Assembly: GCA_013076295.1 (NCBI GenBank)
Contig: RQOL01000863.1
Coordinates: forward strand, 1,182,180-1,246,179
Length of the DNA: 64,000 nucleotides
Origin: Sanderia malayensis
Taxonomy: Eukaryota; Cnidaria; Scyphozoa; Semaeostomeae; Pelagiidae
Direction: 5' to 3'
In this document: piece by piece, positions 1 through 11,867 of the stretch
How positions within the stretch are numbered: position 1 is the first letter of the stretch
Layout of the letters: each line of letters starts with the position of its first letter
Translations under genes and position numbers: made by a program
The notes under the pieces: generated by a model
Told to the model about the DNA's origin: nothing
The model's input: the letters and a program-made list of their open reading frames with translations, nothing else
The model's database searches: none

Positions 1-3000
1 TATCAATGTACAGACCCTGTGGCGTGTACTTTATGTATACTCTACATGTTGTCTATGTAATAGAACCGAATTATATGGCTCTGGCACTGCATTACAATTG
101 TAGGGGCAACATAATTTATGCCTAGGCGCATATTGTGTACACATATATTACCTGAGATCTAGCCTTGGTGCGGCAAGCTTACTGCTAATTCAAAATATAC
201 GACGGAGACAGATTGCTACCATTTGCAAGTGTATGCAAAGGGTCAAGCTACTTTATGCCCGTGGGCCACGATGGAATGATTGAACATAAAGGGAAGAAGG
301 GATTGAGACTTGTGGGATGTACTATTGATCCCGAAATAGAATTAAACAACTGCATTGTCAAAAGCGACTTGGAGCGTGTCGTTACACTGCTGCGCAGCCA
401 GAAATGAGCATAAGAAAAAGATACAATTACAAGCCGATAGAAGATGCAGGATAGGATTAGGTATATACACACAAAGAGCCCCGGGGAAACGGATATACAC
501 TTCATCTCTCTGTAAGGTCATGGTGGTATTTCAAAATTCTTGATTCGACAAATTTGTAAAAAGGTGGGTCTGATTGCATGGAGAAATCAAAATAGAGATT
601 TCATCAGTAAAAACATTGCATCACAAACAGGTATGTCTTGTGCAATCTAATGTATGAGAAGATTAGAGGTATGCAAACGACTGTGGTCAGAAAAGATAAA
701 CATGGAAAAGACCGAGACTCAAGAAAAAATGTTACAATATTGTTACAAAATAGTGTGTATCGTTCTTCAGCCTCGTACTTATTGTCCGCGTAGCCTCGTT
801 CTCTTCAATCTTAACACCTTTACACGGCAATTGTGGATAGAGCCGTAAAAGAATAAAGTTAAGCAACCTGAAGAATGCGTGTGTACATACAATCAGAAGC
901 ACTTGCCAGAGGTCCACACAGGGCAACCATAACCGAACAATGGAAAATTACAGATACACACAGGGTAATAATGTTTTCAATAGGGTTTTCAATAGGACTT
1001 TCAATAGGGTTTTCAATGGGCACATGATAGAATGGCACAATGACAAAACATACCATAATAAGACACGTTGCTTTGAAGAATACTAACAAAGACTGGAAAA
1101 CGCTAAATAGATTGCTAATAATAGCCTTGTTATGAAACAATTCTTGAGTTTGCGTCAAGAGTCTGTAAAGATTTCAAAAGGTAATTCAAACAGGAATCGT
1201 TGGAAATCGACCTTTGTTGATTGTATGCAGCCGTTAGTCAAATCAAACCAAAACAAAAAGATTGCTGTTTGCATCAGCTCATCTTGTATAAGCGACTGTG
1301 CTATGCTGTCTCTGCGCATACAAAAGAACAGAATAGGCCCACAGCTGGTGCATGCAAGTCTCAATTGTACGACAGTACAATGAAATGGGACATTGCCTAA
1401 CACTTGGTTAATAAGCCACATTGAATTTGCTGCTGATGGGCCTGTGTGCTAGGAATGTTGAGGAGAATGGTGGACATTTTCTGCAAAATGAGTAATTGTG
1501 TGCGCAATTATTTCAATCCAGTGTAAACGCTGATGAGATTAGATTATTCCATGGCAAATAACGTCAGCACCACGTGAGAAACCTGAGAAGTGGCCATGTT
1601 TGAGCGCAGGACTGTGGTGGAAACTCGATATCATGAAGCTTAAAGTGAACTGGTACCGGGGTATAGGCGTATACATACAACACTTGTCATGTTTAGAATC
1701 CGGAGTTTGTTTAACCCAGGGCGCACAAAGCTGTACAATAACAAAAAATGTTACAAAAAATAACAGCTCCTGGGATCAGACGTTTAATTTGTCACATAGC
1801 AATGCTTGTGATACAACGCACCATTATTTTCATTTCTATCGATATACATACAGCAATGTGCTTCATCAATACTAGAAATAAAAACCTTTGGAGTTTCCAG
1901 ATTGACCCGGTGTATATTAGCCCGATTCACGATCACTAAGGAAACTGCTATCCAAAATAATGCATTCCTGGCATTGTAAATATACAATGTTTTAGGATAA
2001 AGGTGTCCAAACAGTGCTAAGTTAATTAAAGATAAACAAAAACTGCCGGATTAGCAGAAGTTTTCCACTCTCGACCTTTGATATGCACTGACACGGAAAA
2101 ATGCTTGTCCAAAAAACACTGTTACTATGGTAACTGTTATCGGGCAGTTTCGGACGCGAAGATTGATTCCAAAGAGCAGATTCTTATATCTCAGCAGCCG
2201 TTGCAGATATGAATGCGCTACGCCCCTAATTAGGGATAAAACGGTATTAAAATGTCAATGGAGTTGTCTGAGCCTTTGCTTAGAGACTGCAGACATGATT
2301 TCTATTCGAATGCCATGGCAACGTGTCAGTCCCACCCTTGATGATGCCAACATCAAAGAGGAGCTTGTTTGTGCAATGGTGCTGTTATAAATTTCCTGTT
2401 GAAAATCTTGCTTGCCAAGACCAAATTGAAAGAAATGCAACACTTCAAAACAATATGAAATGCAACACGCAAGCAATCGGATAATGCATACATAGATGCA
2501 AGTAGATTCCATTACTTGCATTGTTTGCAAACACAGTAACTTGCATAACATTTTTGTGTTATCCAGAAAACTAATGAAAATAAATGACGACACGAAAACA
2601 TGTCTCTTTAATTTCCGTAGGAGGATCTTAGAGCAAAACATAACACACAAAATTACGAAACGAATCTCTGCCAAATTGGGCTATATGTAAGCAAACAATT
2701 CAATTTATTACGATCAATATAGATGCCACCATACGGTATGGTGTATGTGTCATAATCCCCTTAACAAACTGCGGCCCTTGCATTGATTACGAAAGGTGAT
2801 AATTGTGACAAGAACGGTGTGTCATGCTGAATACTGAGGTCCATTTTCAATGGCATTACCGTTGCAACAACATGCAAAATTAAGCTTTCGTGTGCAGAAA
2901 ACTTTGTGTTGTGTTGCGTAGGCGAGGGACGTGTCACAATCAAGCACTTGACACATCTCTTTGAGGATATTCATGTGGCGATAAGATAATAATAATAATG

Positions 3001-5380
3001 ATGATTACTTGCTAGATAATAATAATAATGAGGATTACTTGCTAGGTTACATGCAAACGAGATGAAATATTTTGATGCGGTGATGAAGAAAAAATGATTT
3101 TCGACAGACTGCGAGAGATGCCAGTCTCAATATCACCTCAAAGACAAAATCGACAGGGGTGGGAGGTCTGACTTCATTAAAGCATGGCATAACAGCAGCA
3201 TTATGCATACAATTTCTGCATATCCCATTATCAGTGCGAGAGATTTTCGACTTTACTGGCCAGATAAGTGAATGAATCAATCACAAAGGCCCATGTTCGA
3301 CCAGAATATCATTATTGCGACATGCATGTTGTCTTCGTGGCGGCAGCACTATACAGAAGAAATCTTGTACGAAAGCCAACGAACAAAGCAGTCTAATAAT
3401 GGCCTAATTTCCTGAAAGCGTTTGTCCCCATGGCGTGTGGCTAGCCTTTGTTAGGCTAAGTCGTGTCAGTCTACGGTCATTTAAACAAGGGCATTTAGAG
3501 GGCTAAGTTTATGACAAACATTTATCAACGGAACGACATCTCCGGTTTCCTATTCAAATTTAGCAAACGATGTATATATTGGTGGTATAGTTTTACACGA
3601 ATGCTAGCATTTGCTATGTAGTATCTTCAGGTTGTTGTATATGAATATTTAGGAACAACCCTACCCGATTCAAACAAGTTTCCGGCAATGAACAATGGGG
3701 CAAATTAATCGGACAATAAATCATGAACATTTAGAAGACAACGTGTGCTTTCAATTCTTCAATTTCAAATGCTTTTTCTCCAAAAACAGAACTGCCCCTA
3801 TTGCCCGCCCAGCACCCAAAAATAAACGTGGCAATTTCCTACTCACATTAACTCTCCAAAGGGCAATCAAAAAACGCCAAAGCTAACTAGGAAAGTAAAT
3901 AAAAACTTTTGATGATACAAAATTCCTCCTATTCCTGTGCAATTATCAAGGGTTATGAATGGAACAAACATTTTGTTGTGCAATGAAATAAGGCCAACGC
4001 CAGCTATACAAGGCCAAGGGTACTAACTATACCAAGTAAAAAGCATTTGCACTCTACAATTTAAGTCCTTGGTTTGAATAAATTGCGTGATTATTCCAAG
4101 AAGTCATGGACCTCAGGGGCTTAGCGAACAAAAATTCAATTATTTAAGAGTCGGCGTTGTGGTCGTGTTAAGCTGACCATGTCAAAAGAGAATCAATCAA
4201 TAATATTAAATGAGAAATCGACCAGGTTGCTGCACCCTTTCAGGGCTTGGCAAAAAAAAACAGAATTTAGTTTTGGCAAAAAAGTTGGGCTTCTCTTCGA
4301 GATTAGGAAGTAATTGTTTGGACTTTGCAAAAAAACAAATGGAGGTGGTTGAATAACTCAGTGCGAGAACTTCAACTCGAGCTGTGAATATTTTCGAAAA
4401 AACCACTCAGGAAGTTGTGGTCTGTAAATGTTTGGCAGCACAAATGATTTGCCAGTTACAATATAATTTTGCTATCCAATAACAAAAGCCAGGCGCCTAC
4501 AAAAATATGACTGTCCTGTCTCGATTCTGGACAAAACAATTTGTTTTCTAAATATGTATTTCCGCTTTCAGAAATTTCAAATTGAAGAAATTTCAAATTG
4601 AAGAAATTTCATTAGTTCGAAAAAATCCACAACCTTTTCACGAAAAACACTCCTTTGTTATCGTTTCGTGAGACATTTGGTAGCCCTTCGGGATTAGGGA
4701 TTAGATAGGCCTTCGTCGGAGTTTGTATTTTGAGACGAAAGGTTAAAAAGCTGATAAAAAATCACAAACATTTAATATTGTGCATCTTGCGTGTGTGCTA
4801 AATTTTTTACCACACACAGGTGACTTATGCGTTAGCAAATATTTGACCATTTATTAACCTCAATAGTCGAAGTTAATCTTCATTGAAACAAAATAGTGTA
4901 GTTTTCGCCCAACACGAATTTTGCTTAATGACTTTCACAGAAATTGCATATATATAAATATATACAATACAATTGTAGAAAAGGAAGTGTGTCATGTCCG
5001 ATTCAAAGAAATCTTAAGCGATAATTTTAACATTTTCGGGTTGTACAAAAGCTAACGCTGCCCTTTTGGGGATCTCGAGGGGGGCGTGCCAAACTCCAAA
5101 AAAACATCTTAAAAACACAATTATCACTTTTGAGTGTGCTATCTTAAAGCTATTTGAATTGAAATATTTCCTTAAATGCTGTGAAATAATTTTAGTTTCC
5201 CACCGCGTTCCAGAACAATTCCAGGTTACAGGTTACAGAAGGCTTCAAAACAACAAAAGTTTCCTGTCTCTGTTTGCCTGCTATATATTACCGGCTGGCG
5301 TTGTGATCTCGATCAAAACCGTCTGGTGACGCAGGTTGTGGCAAAAATCGAAAAAACACACAAAAATAAATGAATCATAC
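1..5380 (-). other. Probable last intron of Myc-B (partial); no coding sequence recognised
   Basis: This stretch follows the phase-1 donor of the Myc-B transactivation exon on the minus strand. I read it for a bHLH-zipper exon and saw none, so it is most simply intron. The equivalent Myc-A intron is 6.7 kb, so a length above 5.4 kb is reasonable. It contains short tandem repeats near 963-1018, 2985-3045 and 4572-4610 and otherwise nothing I recognise. Confidence 0.55.
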
Positions 5381-7216
5381 CTGACTCTGATGAACTTATC
5401 TCCTTCAGATTAATTCGCTCGTCGAGAGCTGGAAAAACTTCCGTGGGATCCACTCCAAAAAATTTGTTACAACAAGAATCCGACGATGCACTCTCTGCAA
5501 CGGTTGGCTGTCGCGGGAGTTCCCCTGAGGAGCTACACCTCGTGGACAACGAAAATTTCGCATTCAGGGACGATGAATGAATATCGTGAGCACCCCACAT
5601 ACAGTCTTTTATTACTATTGAGTCGGTTTTGTAGCAGATTTTTGTAGTATTGTGAAGGAGAATTTCGTCCACAGTGTCCTCTGTTGATGACTGACAAATT
5701 GGCTGCAATCGATAGCACAGGTCTTGTGTCTCTTCTTCCAAGTCCATCATATTACAAGGGCTGGATGGAGGTGTTAGTGGTAAATCAAACCCCCATGTTG
5801 CCATATCGATTATTTCAGCCTTCTCGATCATATTCAAGTTATGTTTCCCTTCGCTTCTTGGTAAATTCACGTTAAATCTGGAAATAAATAAAAAAATTAG
5901 TGATACGATGAATGAGAATTAAAATTCGAACTAATTCCACATAGTAAAACGAAAGTTCATTGTGATGGTCAGCAATTTTGCAAACTTTATTGAATGTTAT
6001 TCATAACAACTCTCAAATTTCATTCATTCATTAAGACAAATCGAATGAAGGTTTATAAAACGAACAATAAAGTAATAAAATTGTGGATGATAGTGCAAAC
6101 ATCTTGCCAGCGATAATCCAATTTAAATTCTCCATACGCTTGTCCTAGTTCGCGAAAGAAAAACTTTTCTACAAGTCTCGATCCCTGACACTTCCCAAAC
6201 TAAAAATACGGCCAAAATTACTGATACGACCGAAACGACTTTACAATAAACTGAGTGCCAATTTAGAATCAAGAAATCGTAATGTGAAAAAGCGCAAGTT
6301 TTGGAGTGATACCGGCTTTATTGGGCAATATTTTAAATTATTTGTAAGGAAAAACATAAAATTTCGATATCGGATCCGCAGTGACGGTTGGTAGACAAAA
6401 ATTCTTGAATGAAATTGATAGTGAAGAGGATAGTAATTGATAGCAAGAATGATTAAAAATAAATCATAATAAAGTTTATAAATACACCTAATGATATTAA
6501 CGATATCTAAGAATAATAAATAATAAATAAAGCAATGAAATAAAAAGGCTAATAATGATGGTAGTTATTGCAAAAGAACCGTAATATCAAAATAAATTAA
6601 GTGTTGAAAACTTACGAAAAGTGTGAATAAAAAGCGAAACCCAAGTCACTCGATATGTACGAACCCAAATACAGAACCTTTCGTTTTCGTAGAAAACAAA
6701 ATTAATAGAGAAATTCCGACAACTTATCAAAATTCGACAGCAATTGGCAAAAGTAGAGCTGGTCAATTTTCGACATTCACAGTTCCTTGACAAGTTTGGT
6801 GAGCATAAAGTAAATTATACGTCAGCTCACAGACAACCGGTATTGAAAGTGAAACCAGTCCGATTTGTGTCTTTGCCTTAATGCTTGTTGTATGTCATTA
6901 CAAATTGAGTTTTATTGCATTTCCAAGCATAAAGGTCAAACAACAATGCGACTTAATCTGACTATTTAATGGCAACAATCAGCGGTAATTGCGACAAAGT
7001 TCATTAACATTTTCTACCTCGAGCAAATTTGCCAAAGACTTTCTTTCCGTCGTCTATGCAATGACAGCCGGATTGAGAATGAATAAAAAAGCAAAGGCCC
7101 CAGAGAAAATTTTCCTCAACTCAACCAAAATCACTCACTTACCGATCTTGTATGATCTTGTGTTGTGATATCGAATAACAATGTTCCTGGGCTACGTCTT
7201 CGCACGAAACAACCAT
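5381..7216 (-). CDS. myc: Myc-type transcription factor, paralog B (5' part; bHLH-zipper exon outside window)
   Basis: Myc proteins dimerise with Max in the nucleus and activate growth and cell-cycle genes. Two coding exons are visible: 7216-7143 (24 codons plus 2 bases, donor gtaagtgag) and 5877-5381 (acceptor ttatttccag, donor gtatga), joined in phase 2 to give 190 residues. The start ATG at 7216 has a good context (AAGG before it, G after it) and an in-frame TAA seven codons upstream. Myc box I reads LPLTPPSSP, with Thr60 and Ser64 matching the Thr58/Ser62 phosphodegron of human MYC. Myc box II is VIKDCMWG (about 113-120). VDPTEVFP (167-174) resembles the conserved IDPSVVFP segment. The exon ends after ESG in phase 1, exactly as in Myc-A. 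No bHLH-zipper was found in 1-5380, so the last exon should lie left of the window. A pseudogene is possible but unlikely, since frame, start and splice sites are intact. Confidence 0.85.
5878..7142 (-). other. Intron 1 of Myc-B
   Basis: AT-rich DNA runs between the gtaagtgag donor at 7142 and the ttatttccag acceptor ending at 5878. A second donor-like gtaagt lies at about 6616 and another at 7270-7265, so alternative 5' exons are possible. I see no other coding potential. Confidence 0.6.
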
Positions 7217-7337
7217 CCTTGCTGCGATAAAGTGTTATTTGAAACTATGTTTAAAGTTTCGTCGACTTACCGAATAGAAATGCTATCTCAAAATTGGGCA
7301 GCTGGCTTTTCTAAGAGATTGATTGTTCTTGACCTGT

Positions 7338-7410
7338 CACGTGATCGTCTGTTAACTGTGATTGGTTGAAATGTTGATGGTGCGGCTGATTTGGCGCGAA
7401 ATATTATTGG
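7338..7410 (-). promoter_or_regulatory. Promoter-like cluster upstream of Myc-B: two CCAAT boxes, E2F site, E-box
   Basis: Reading toward the Myc-B start on the minus strand there is CCAAT (7410-7406), TTTCGCGCCAAA (7401-7390, a textbook E2F site), CCAAT (7365-7361) and CACGTG (7343-7338, an E-box bound by Myc/Max-type factors). The cluster ends about 120 bases before the ATG at 7216. The spacing fits a proximal promoter. An E2F site is also known in the vertebrate MYC P2 promoter. No TATA box or start site was identified. Confidence 0.5.
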
Positions 7411-9160
7411 GGAACCTCAGCCATTTGTCTTTGCACACCTGGTGTACATGGAGTTTGCAAATGTCGCATAAAAGCACATTTACAAGCTGGTAAATAGATT
7501 TTGAGAATAGTTTGACTTTATTTAAGTAGAATGGTATCGGGGTAACTGAAGTCTAATCCTTCATAAAAGCGTACAAAGATTTCAATACAAGAAAATTGAC
7601 GATATTTCCAGCAGCTGTTGTCAATTTGTCATCCCGAAACCAAGGAAGTATGTTGTTGACAACCACTTTGACAATTCTTGTAATGACTATCTGTGGTGCA
7701 GCATAGGACAATAACGGTTTTTCAAGTGGAACCAAAAGCGAATACATGCAGTAAATTATAAATATACAATCCAAAATCTCACAGAGAATTAGAAATCGTC
7801 CAGAAATGGACTTGCAGGGACCTGTGGATGTCCTGGCGAAATTCCAGCAAACAGGAAAAATAGTTTGACGAGCTTCATGACCGACGTAACTCAATCTCAG
7901 TCAAATTGACTGTGTAATAGTAATGTAATGAATACATATAATGCAATAAAAATAATAATAGTAATAGTAATCACCCTCGTGAAACAAACTTTACAATCAC
8001 AGTCTGACTGACTAAACCATTGCATACACACTGTCATAAAACAGTTCAGTAGTTTAAAAGAAGATTTTAGGCAGACTCTTCCACTGCAACAGTTTTTTTC
8101 ACTTCAAAGCAGTTGAAATCGCAATGCATTGCAATTCTTTTAGGAGAATAATGTTTATAACAGTACCGAAGCTCGAGATTGCCAAAAAAGAAGGGAAACT
8201 GAGGAATAAACACGGGAAAATGTTAAGGCTCGGCAAAATAGAAAAGTGTGCACTACATGCATACAACTATCAGCATCACATCACAGGAATTGCTAACACG
8301 ATATTTAGAGGGAGTTGTCGGCTCACAGGGAGGAAAACTGTCTTGTAGGGACTGGCCAATGCATATTGAATCGCGGCTGCAAAACATTGCAAATTGTCAA
8401 ACGTGGAGAGAAAAATGCTATTGCACTCCAACAACGTCTTGTCGGGCAGGTAATGATGTTTAGGTTTGAGCGTTTGCGCTTATTGCGTGAACAGGAAATC
8501 GCGCAGATTGCACACGAGCCTAAATAGACCTGTTAAAGAGGCCGAGCAAAGATTCTGCTTTGGGACCATCTAAGTACATCCTGCACAAGAGCCATCCGAC
8601 CTGAAACAGGTCCATTTCCTGTTTGGGGCGATAAACCATTGTCATGCGCAACAAAACCATAGACTTGGAATCCCTTCAACGAGATTACCCGCTTTTCCAG
8701 TTGCACGCAGCGTAACCGAGTGTGGTGCAGTGATTGTTTCTTACCGTGGCTTCATACAGCGAACTAACAGATTGACATCATTCACAATGTAATACTGCGT
8801 GTATCCAAAGAATGTTAGGGCAAAACTGGGTCCACGAGGTTGATTACAAAGATTCTTTTACATAAAACCAATTTCTCGTTGTCGAGATATGTATGTCCGG
8901 CTGTATGTTACTCAAAATCTCCTTGCTCTTACAACTGAATACTTGAAGTAACCGTGTATCCGATTTGCTGGGGTCTCCGGTCTCCATCGGGCTTCGTGCC
9001 TTGTTCAAACCTGTAGCATTGGCAATTGGCCTTACATTACGCACTCTTCTTCTACCATTCTTCAGATGGAAGATATCAGCACGTCATCGAAGGGTGTCTG
9101 TTTTGAGCAGTTACATGTTGGTGGGGCTCCACTCCATTACAATGAAACCCAACATGCAAT

Positions 9161-9511
9161 ACTTTAATCGGAGAAACTTTCGCGGGAAGAAACTTTCGCG
9201 AGGCGAAAAAAACGCGAAATTTCTAGAATTAACTTTCGCGTTTTAGGCAAAATCGGATATTTTGCGAGAATAAACTTTCGCGAATTCCAAGTCTGAACAG
9301 AAACTTTAAACAGAAACCTTGAAGTATTTTTTATTCAAAGTGAAACTTTTTCATAAATTTCGCGAATTTCCAATTTTGAAATTTTTATCAAGAATAAACT
9401 TTCGCGAATTTCATATTTTAGAAAATTTCGCGCAATAAACTTTCGCGAATTTAGGCCAAAAACGCGAAAATCGCGAAAGTTTCTTCCCGCGAAAGTTTCT
9501 CCGATTAAAGT
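9161..9511. mobile_element. MITE with 40-bp perfect terminal inverted repeats and internal TTTCGCG motifs
   Basis: The first 40 bases (9161-9200) are the exact reverse complement of the last 40 (9472-9511). The arms begin ACTTTAATCGGAGAAACTTT. With the flanking T and A the palindrome extends one base each side, consistent with a TA target site. The interior repeats the motif AAACTTTCGCGAA many times in both orientations and has no transposase frame. Family unknown to me. Confidence 0.8.
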
Positions 9512-11829
9512 ACATCAAACATCAATACACCGATGGACGCTTTCATAAAAAACTGGTCCTGGGATTTTTCTTGTGCATTTATTTCACTTCACAAAACTTG
9601 CTGTACGTTGAATGTATTGCTAAATTCACTTTCAGATCAAGTGGTACATCTTAACGTACTAGATTCTAATTAACTACAATTGACAGTGCAAGAATTGTGG
9701 ATTAATCTGTTTACAGATTACTCAATTCTGAACCATTCTAGATTCACAACGATTGACTGTGCAATTTGTGGAATCAGAGACACAGCGCTAATCCATTTAC
9801 AGATTACACGGTATACCTCAACAATCAAAAGTCACAGCGATTGCAGAATTTGCAAGAGTTGTGGCCAATGCACATGATACACCGAAAAGGCAAACAACAA
9901 CAATAGAATAATTCTGATTTGTTGCAGATTAGTCTTGGTGGAAATTTATCATTGGCCGCCATAGGGACTTACTCATCTTAGATTTCTCCCCCAGGGTACA
10001 ACTGAGAGCACGGTTTGGGGCTCAGCCAGCTTCGTAACAGGAGACCCGACTAGAACGCAAGGCTGTTTCATTTTTTAATTGAATTGAATTCAACTCAATT
10101 GAACTCAATCTATGTTGAATTGGATCATCCAATTCAATACCGAGTTTGTGCATGCAGTTTGTGCAAATTATGCGGTGCCAATACAGCTAGATGTCGTGAT
10201 TTGAAATGCTAGAAGCAACGATGCTAACATACAGCATATTTAGCCACAACCAAACGCAACTCGACTCAATTAAGCTATATGCTATATGTTAGCTGACATT
10301 AGCAAGCACAGGGATTTCAACATGCGTCAGAGCGTTTTAGGACAATTGCTTTCAAACGACGTATGCCAATATATATGATTCAACATGTATAATGTGTTAC
10401 TCACCTTCTCTGTTCAGTGACATACCATTATATCTATACAGATACAGAACATTGAAAACGACGATTGATTTATACCGAGAATTGCAACTCGACAATAAAA
10501 TGTTGCATTTTATATGCAGTAATTCGCACACCTTTTTGGCCAAGGTAAGGTAACCTCTACTAAATCACACTCCAGCGCACAAGATAACAATTGTTGCATG
10601 CAACCGATGCCTCTCACCAAGTCATCGTGTTATCGTGTGCATTTTAACAAAGCAAAGATTGAACCAGCCACTGCACTGTCCTTAATTATATCGGCGTGTA
10701 AATAGCTATTGAATGAATACACAGTGTATTCAATATACATAGCATTACCCAAATGGAAATTGAATACGGCATCATTTGCAATTGAGTCGCTTCAGCAAAT
10801 CACTCACACGCTACGCGAATCGATTGCTAAGGCAACAACTAAAGCCTACGTCACTACAGTCGGTGATATTTGCCTAAATTATTGCTCAATGACTTTGCGG
10901 CAAGATTTTCTTTCATAAGCAAAGACACCAAGAGGAGACCTGCAAAACTGCAATATCAAACGCAATTAACGACACGCCTTTTCGTTGGTCCAGAAATATA
11001 GTTCTTACAAATTTCTTAAACTTTTGCCAAATAAAAATGACTCTATATGACATCCGTTTTCTAGAAAATGACTTTCAACTTTTCCCAATTAAGAATGGAA
11101 ATAATACTATTGGAGCAATATGTCAATAATATGTGCAGGTTATATAGTTTCTAAATTGCTTTTTGTGTTATGTGTGTCCGTTTCGAATCGTATTTCCCAT
11201 ATGATAAACAATTAGACGTACCGTTGCCGAAATGTAAGTCCGTATTCTGTAAAAGACGAGCTATTAATAGTGATTGTTTATTCAACCTGGTGATTGCATG
11301 TTAATTTGCATTGATTGGTCCGCTAAAACACTGATTTTCGCGTGCTTCTTTGAAGATAATTACGTACGTCATAAAATCATCATCATCATCATCATTATTA
11401 CACGCAAAGTGTTGAGCAAACAAACTGGTAATTGTCAGATGAAGCCTGCAATATAAAGCTTCATGCGCGTTGCTGCTATCAAAAATATGCATATAAATAG
11501 GTTAACTAAGATTTTATTGTGCCATGGTATGGCATCTTTGTATATTGGTATGGCAAGTACAGAAATCATTAATAAAATTAACATAACGACTATAGTGAGT
11601 TAATAGCAATGTATTGCACAACGCCGGACTGCAATTAGCTAATCAAATCGGCAATGTTAACCCTTTGAAATAGGAGCAAGGGTACAGTCACGGAACAATT
11701 AGTATACAAGGTATTAGTAGATGAAATTGCACAAGAAATAAGTACTGGTAGAAGATCACAGACTCCTCTCAGAAGCCATGACGGCCATGTTTGTGGCGGA
11801 AAACACTCGAGATAGTATCATAATTACAT

Positions 11830-11867
11830 AAACATATCTGACCAGTGTACTATGGTCAGATATGTTT
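11830..11867. repeat. Perfect 15-bp hairpin
   Basis: AAACATATCTGACCA at 11830-11844 and TGGTCAGATATGTTT at 11853-11867 are exact reverse complements around an 8-base spacer. No gene is adjacent. It may be the remains of a small inverted-repeat element. Confidence 0.7.

Noticed and set aside
2255..2674. Minus-strand open frame of 139 codons
   Set aside because: Cys/Phe/Ile-rich composition typical of AT-rich noncoding DNA; no family, splice context or codon bias supports it.
1..5380. Search for a Myc-B bHLH-zipper exon inside the window
   Set aside because: No minus-strand segment shows the ERxRR basic region or a leucine heptad. The exon is assumed to lie outside.
7553..7894. Minus-strand open frame of 113 codons upstream of Myc-B
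   Set aside because: It has an ATG start but matches no family I recognise; no supporting splice sites or repeats.
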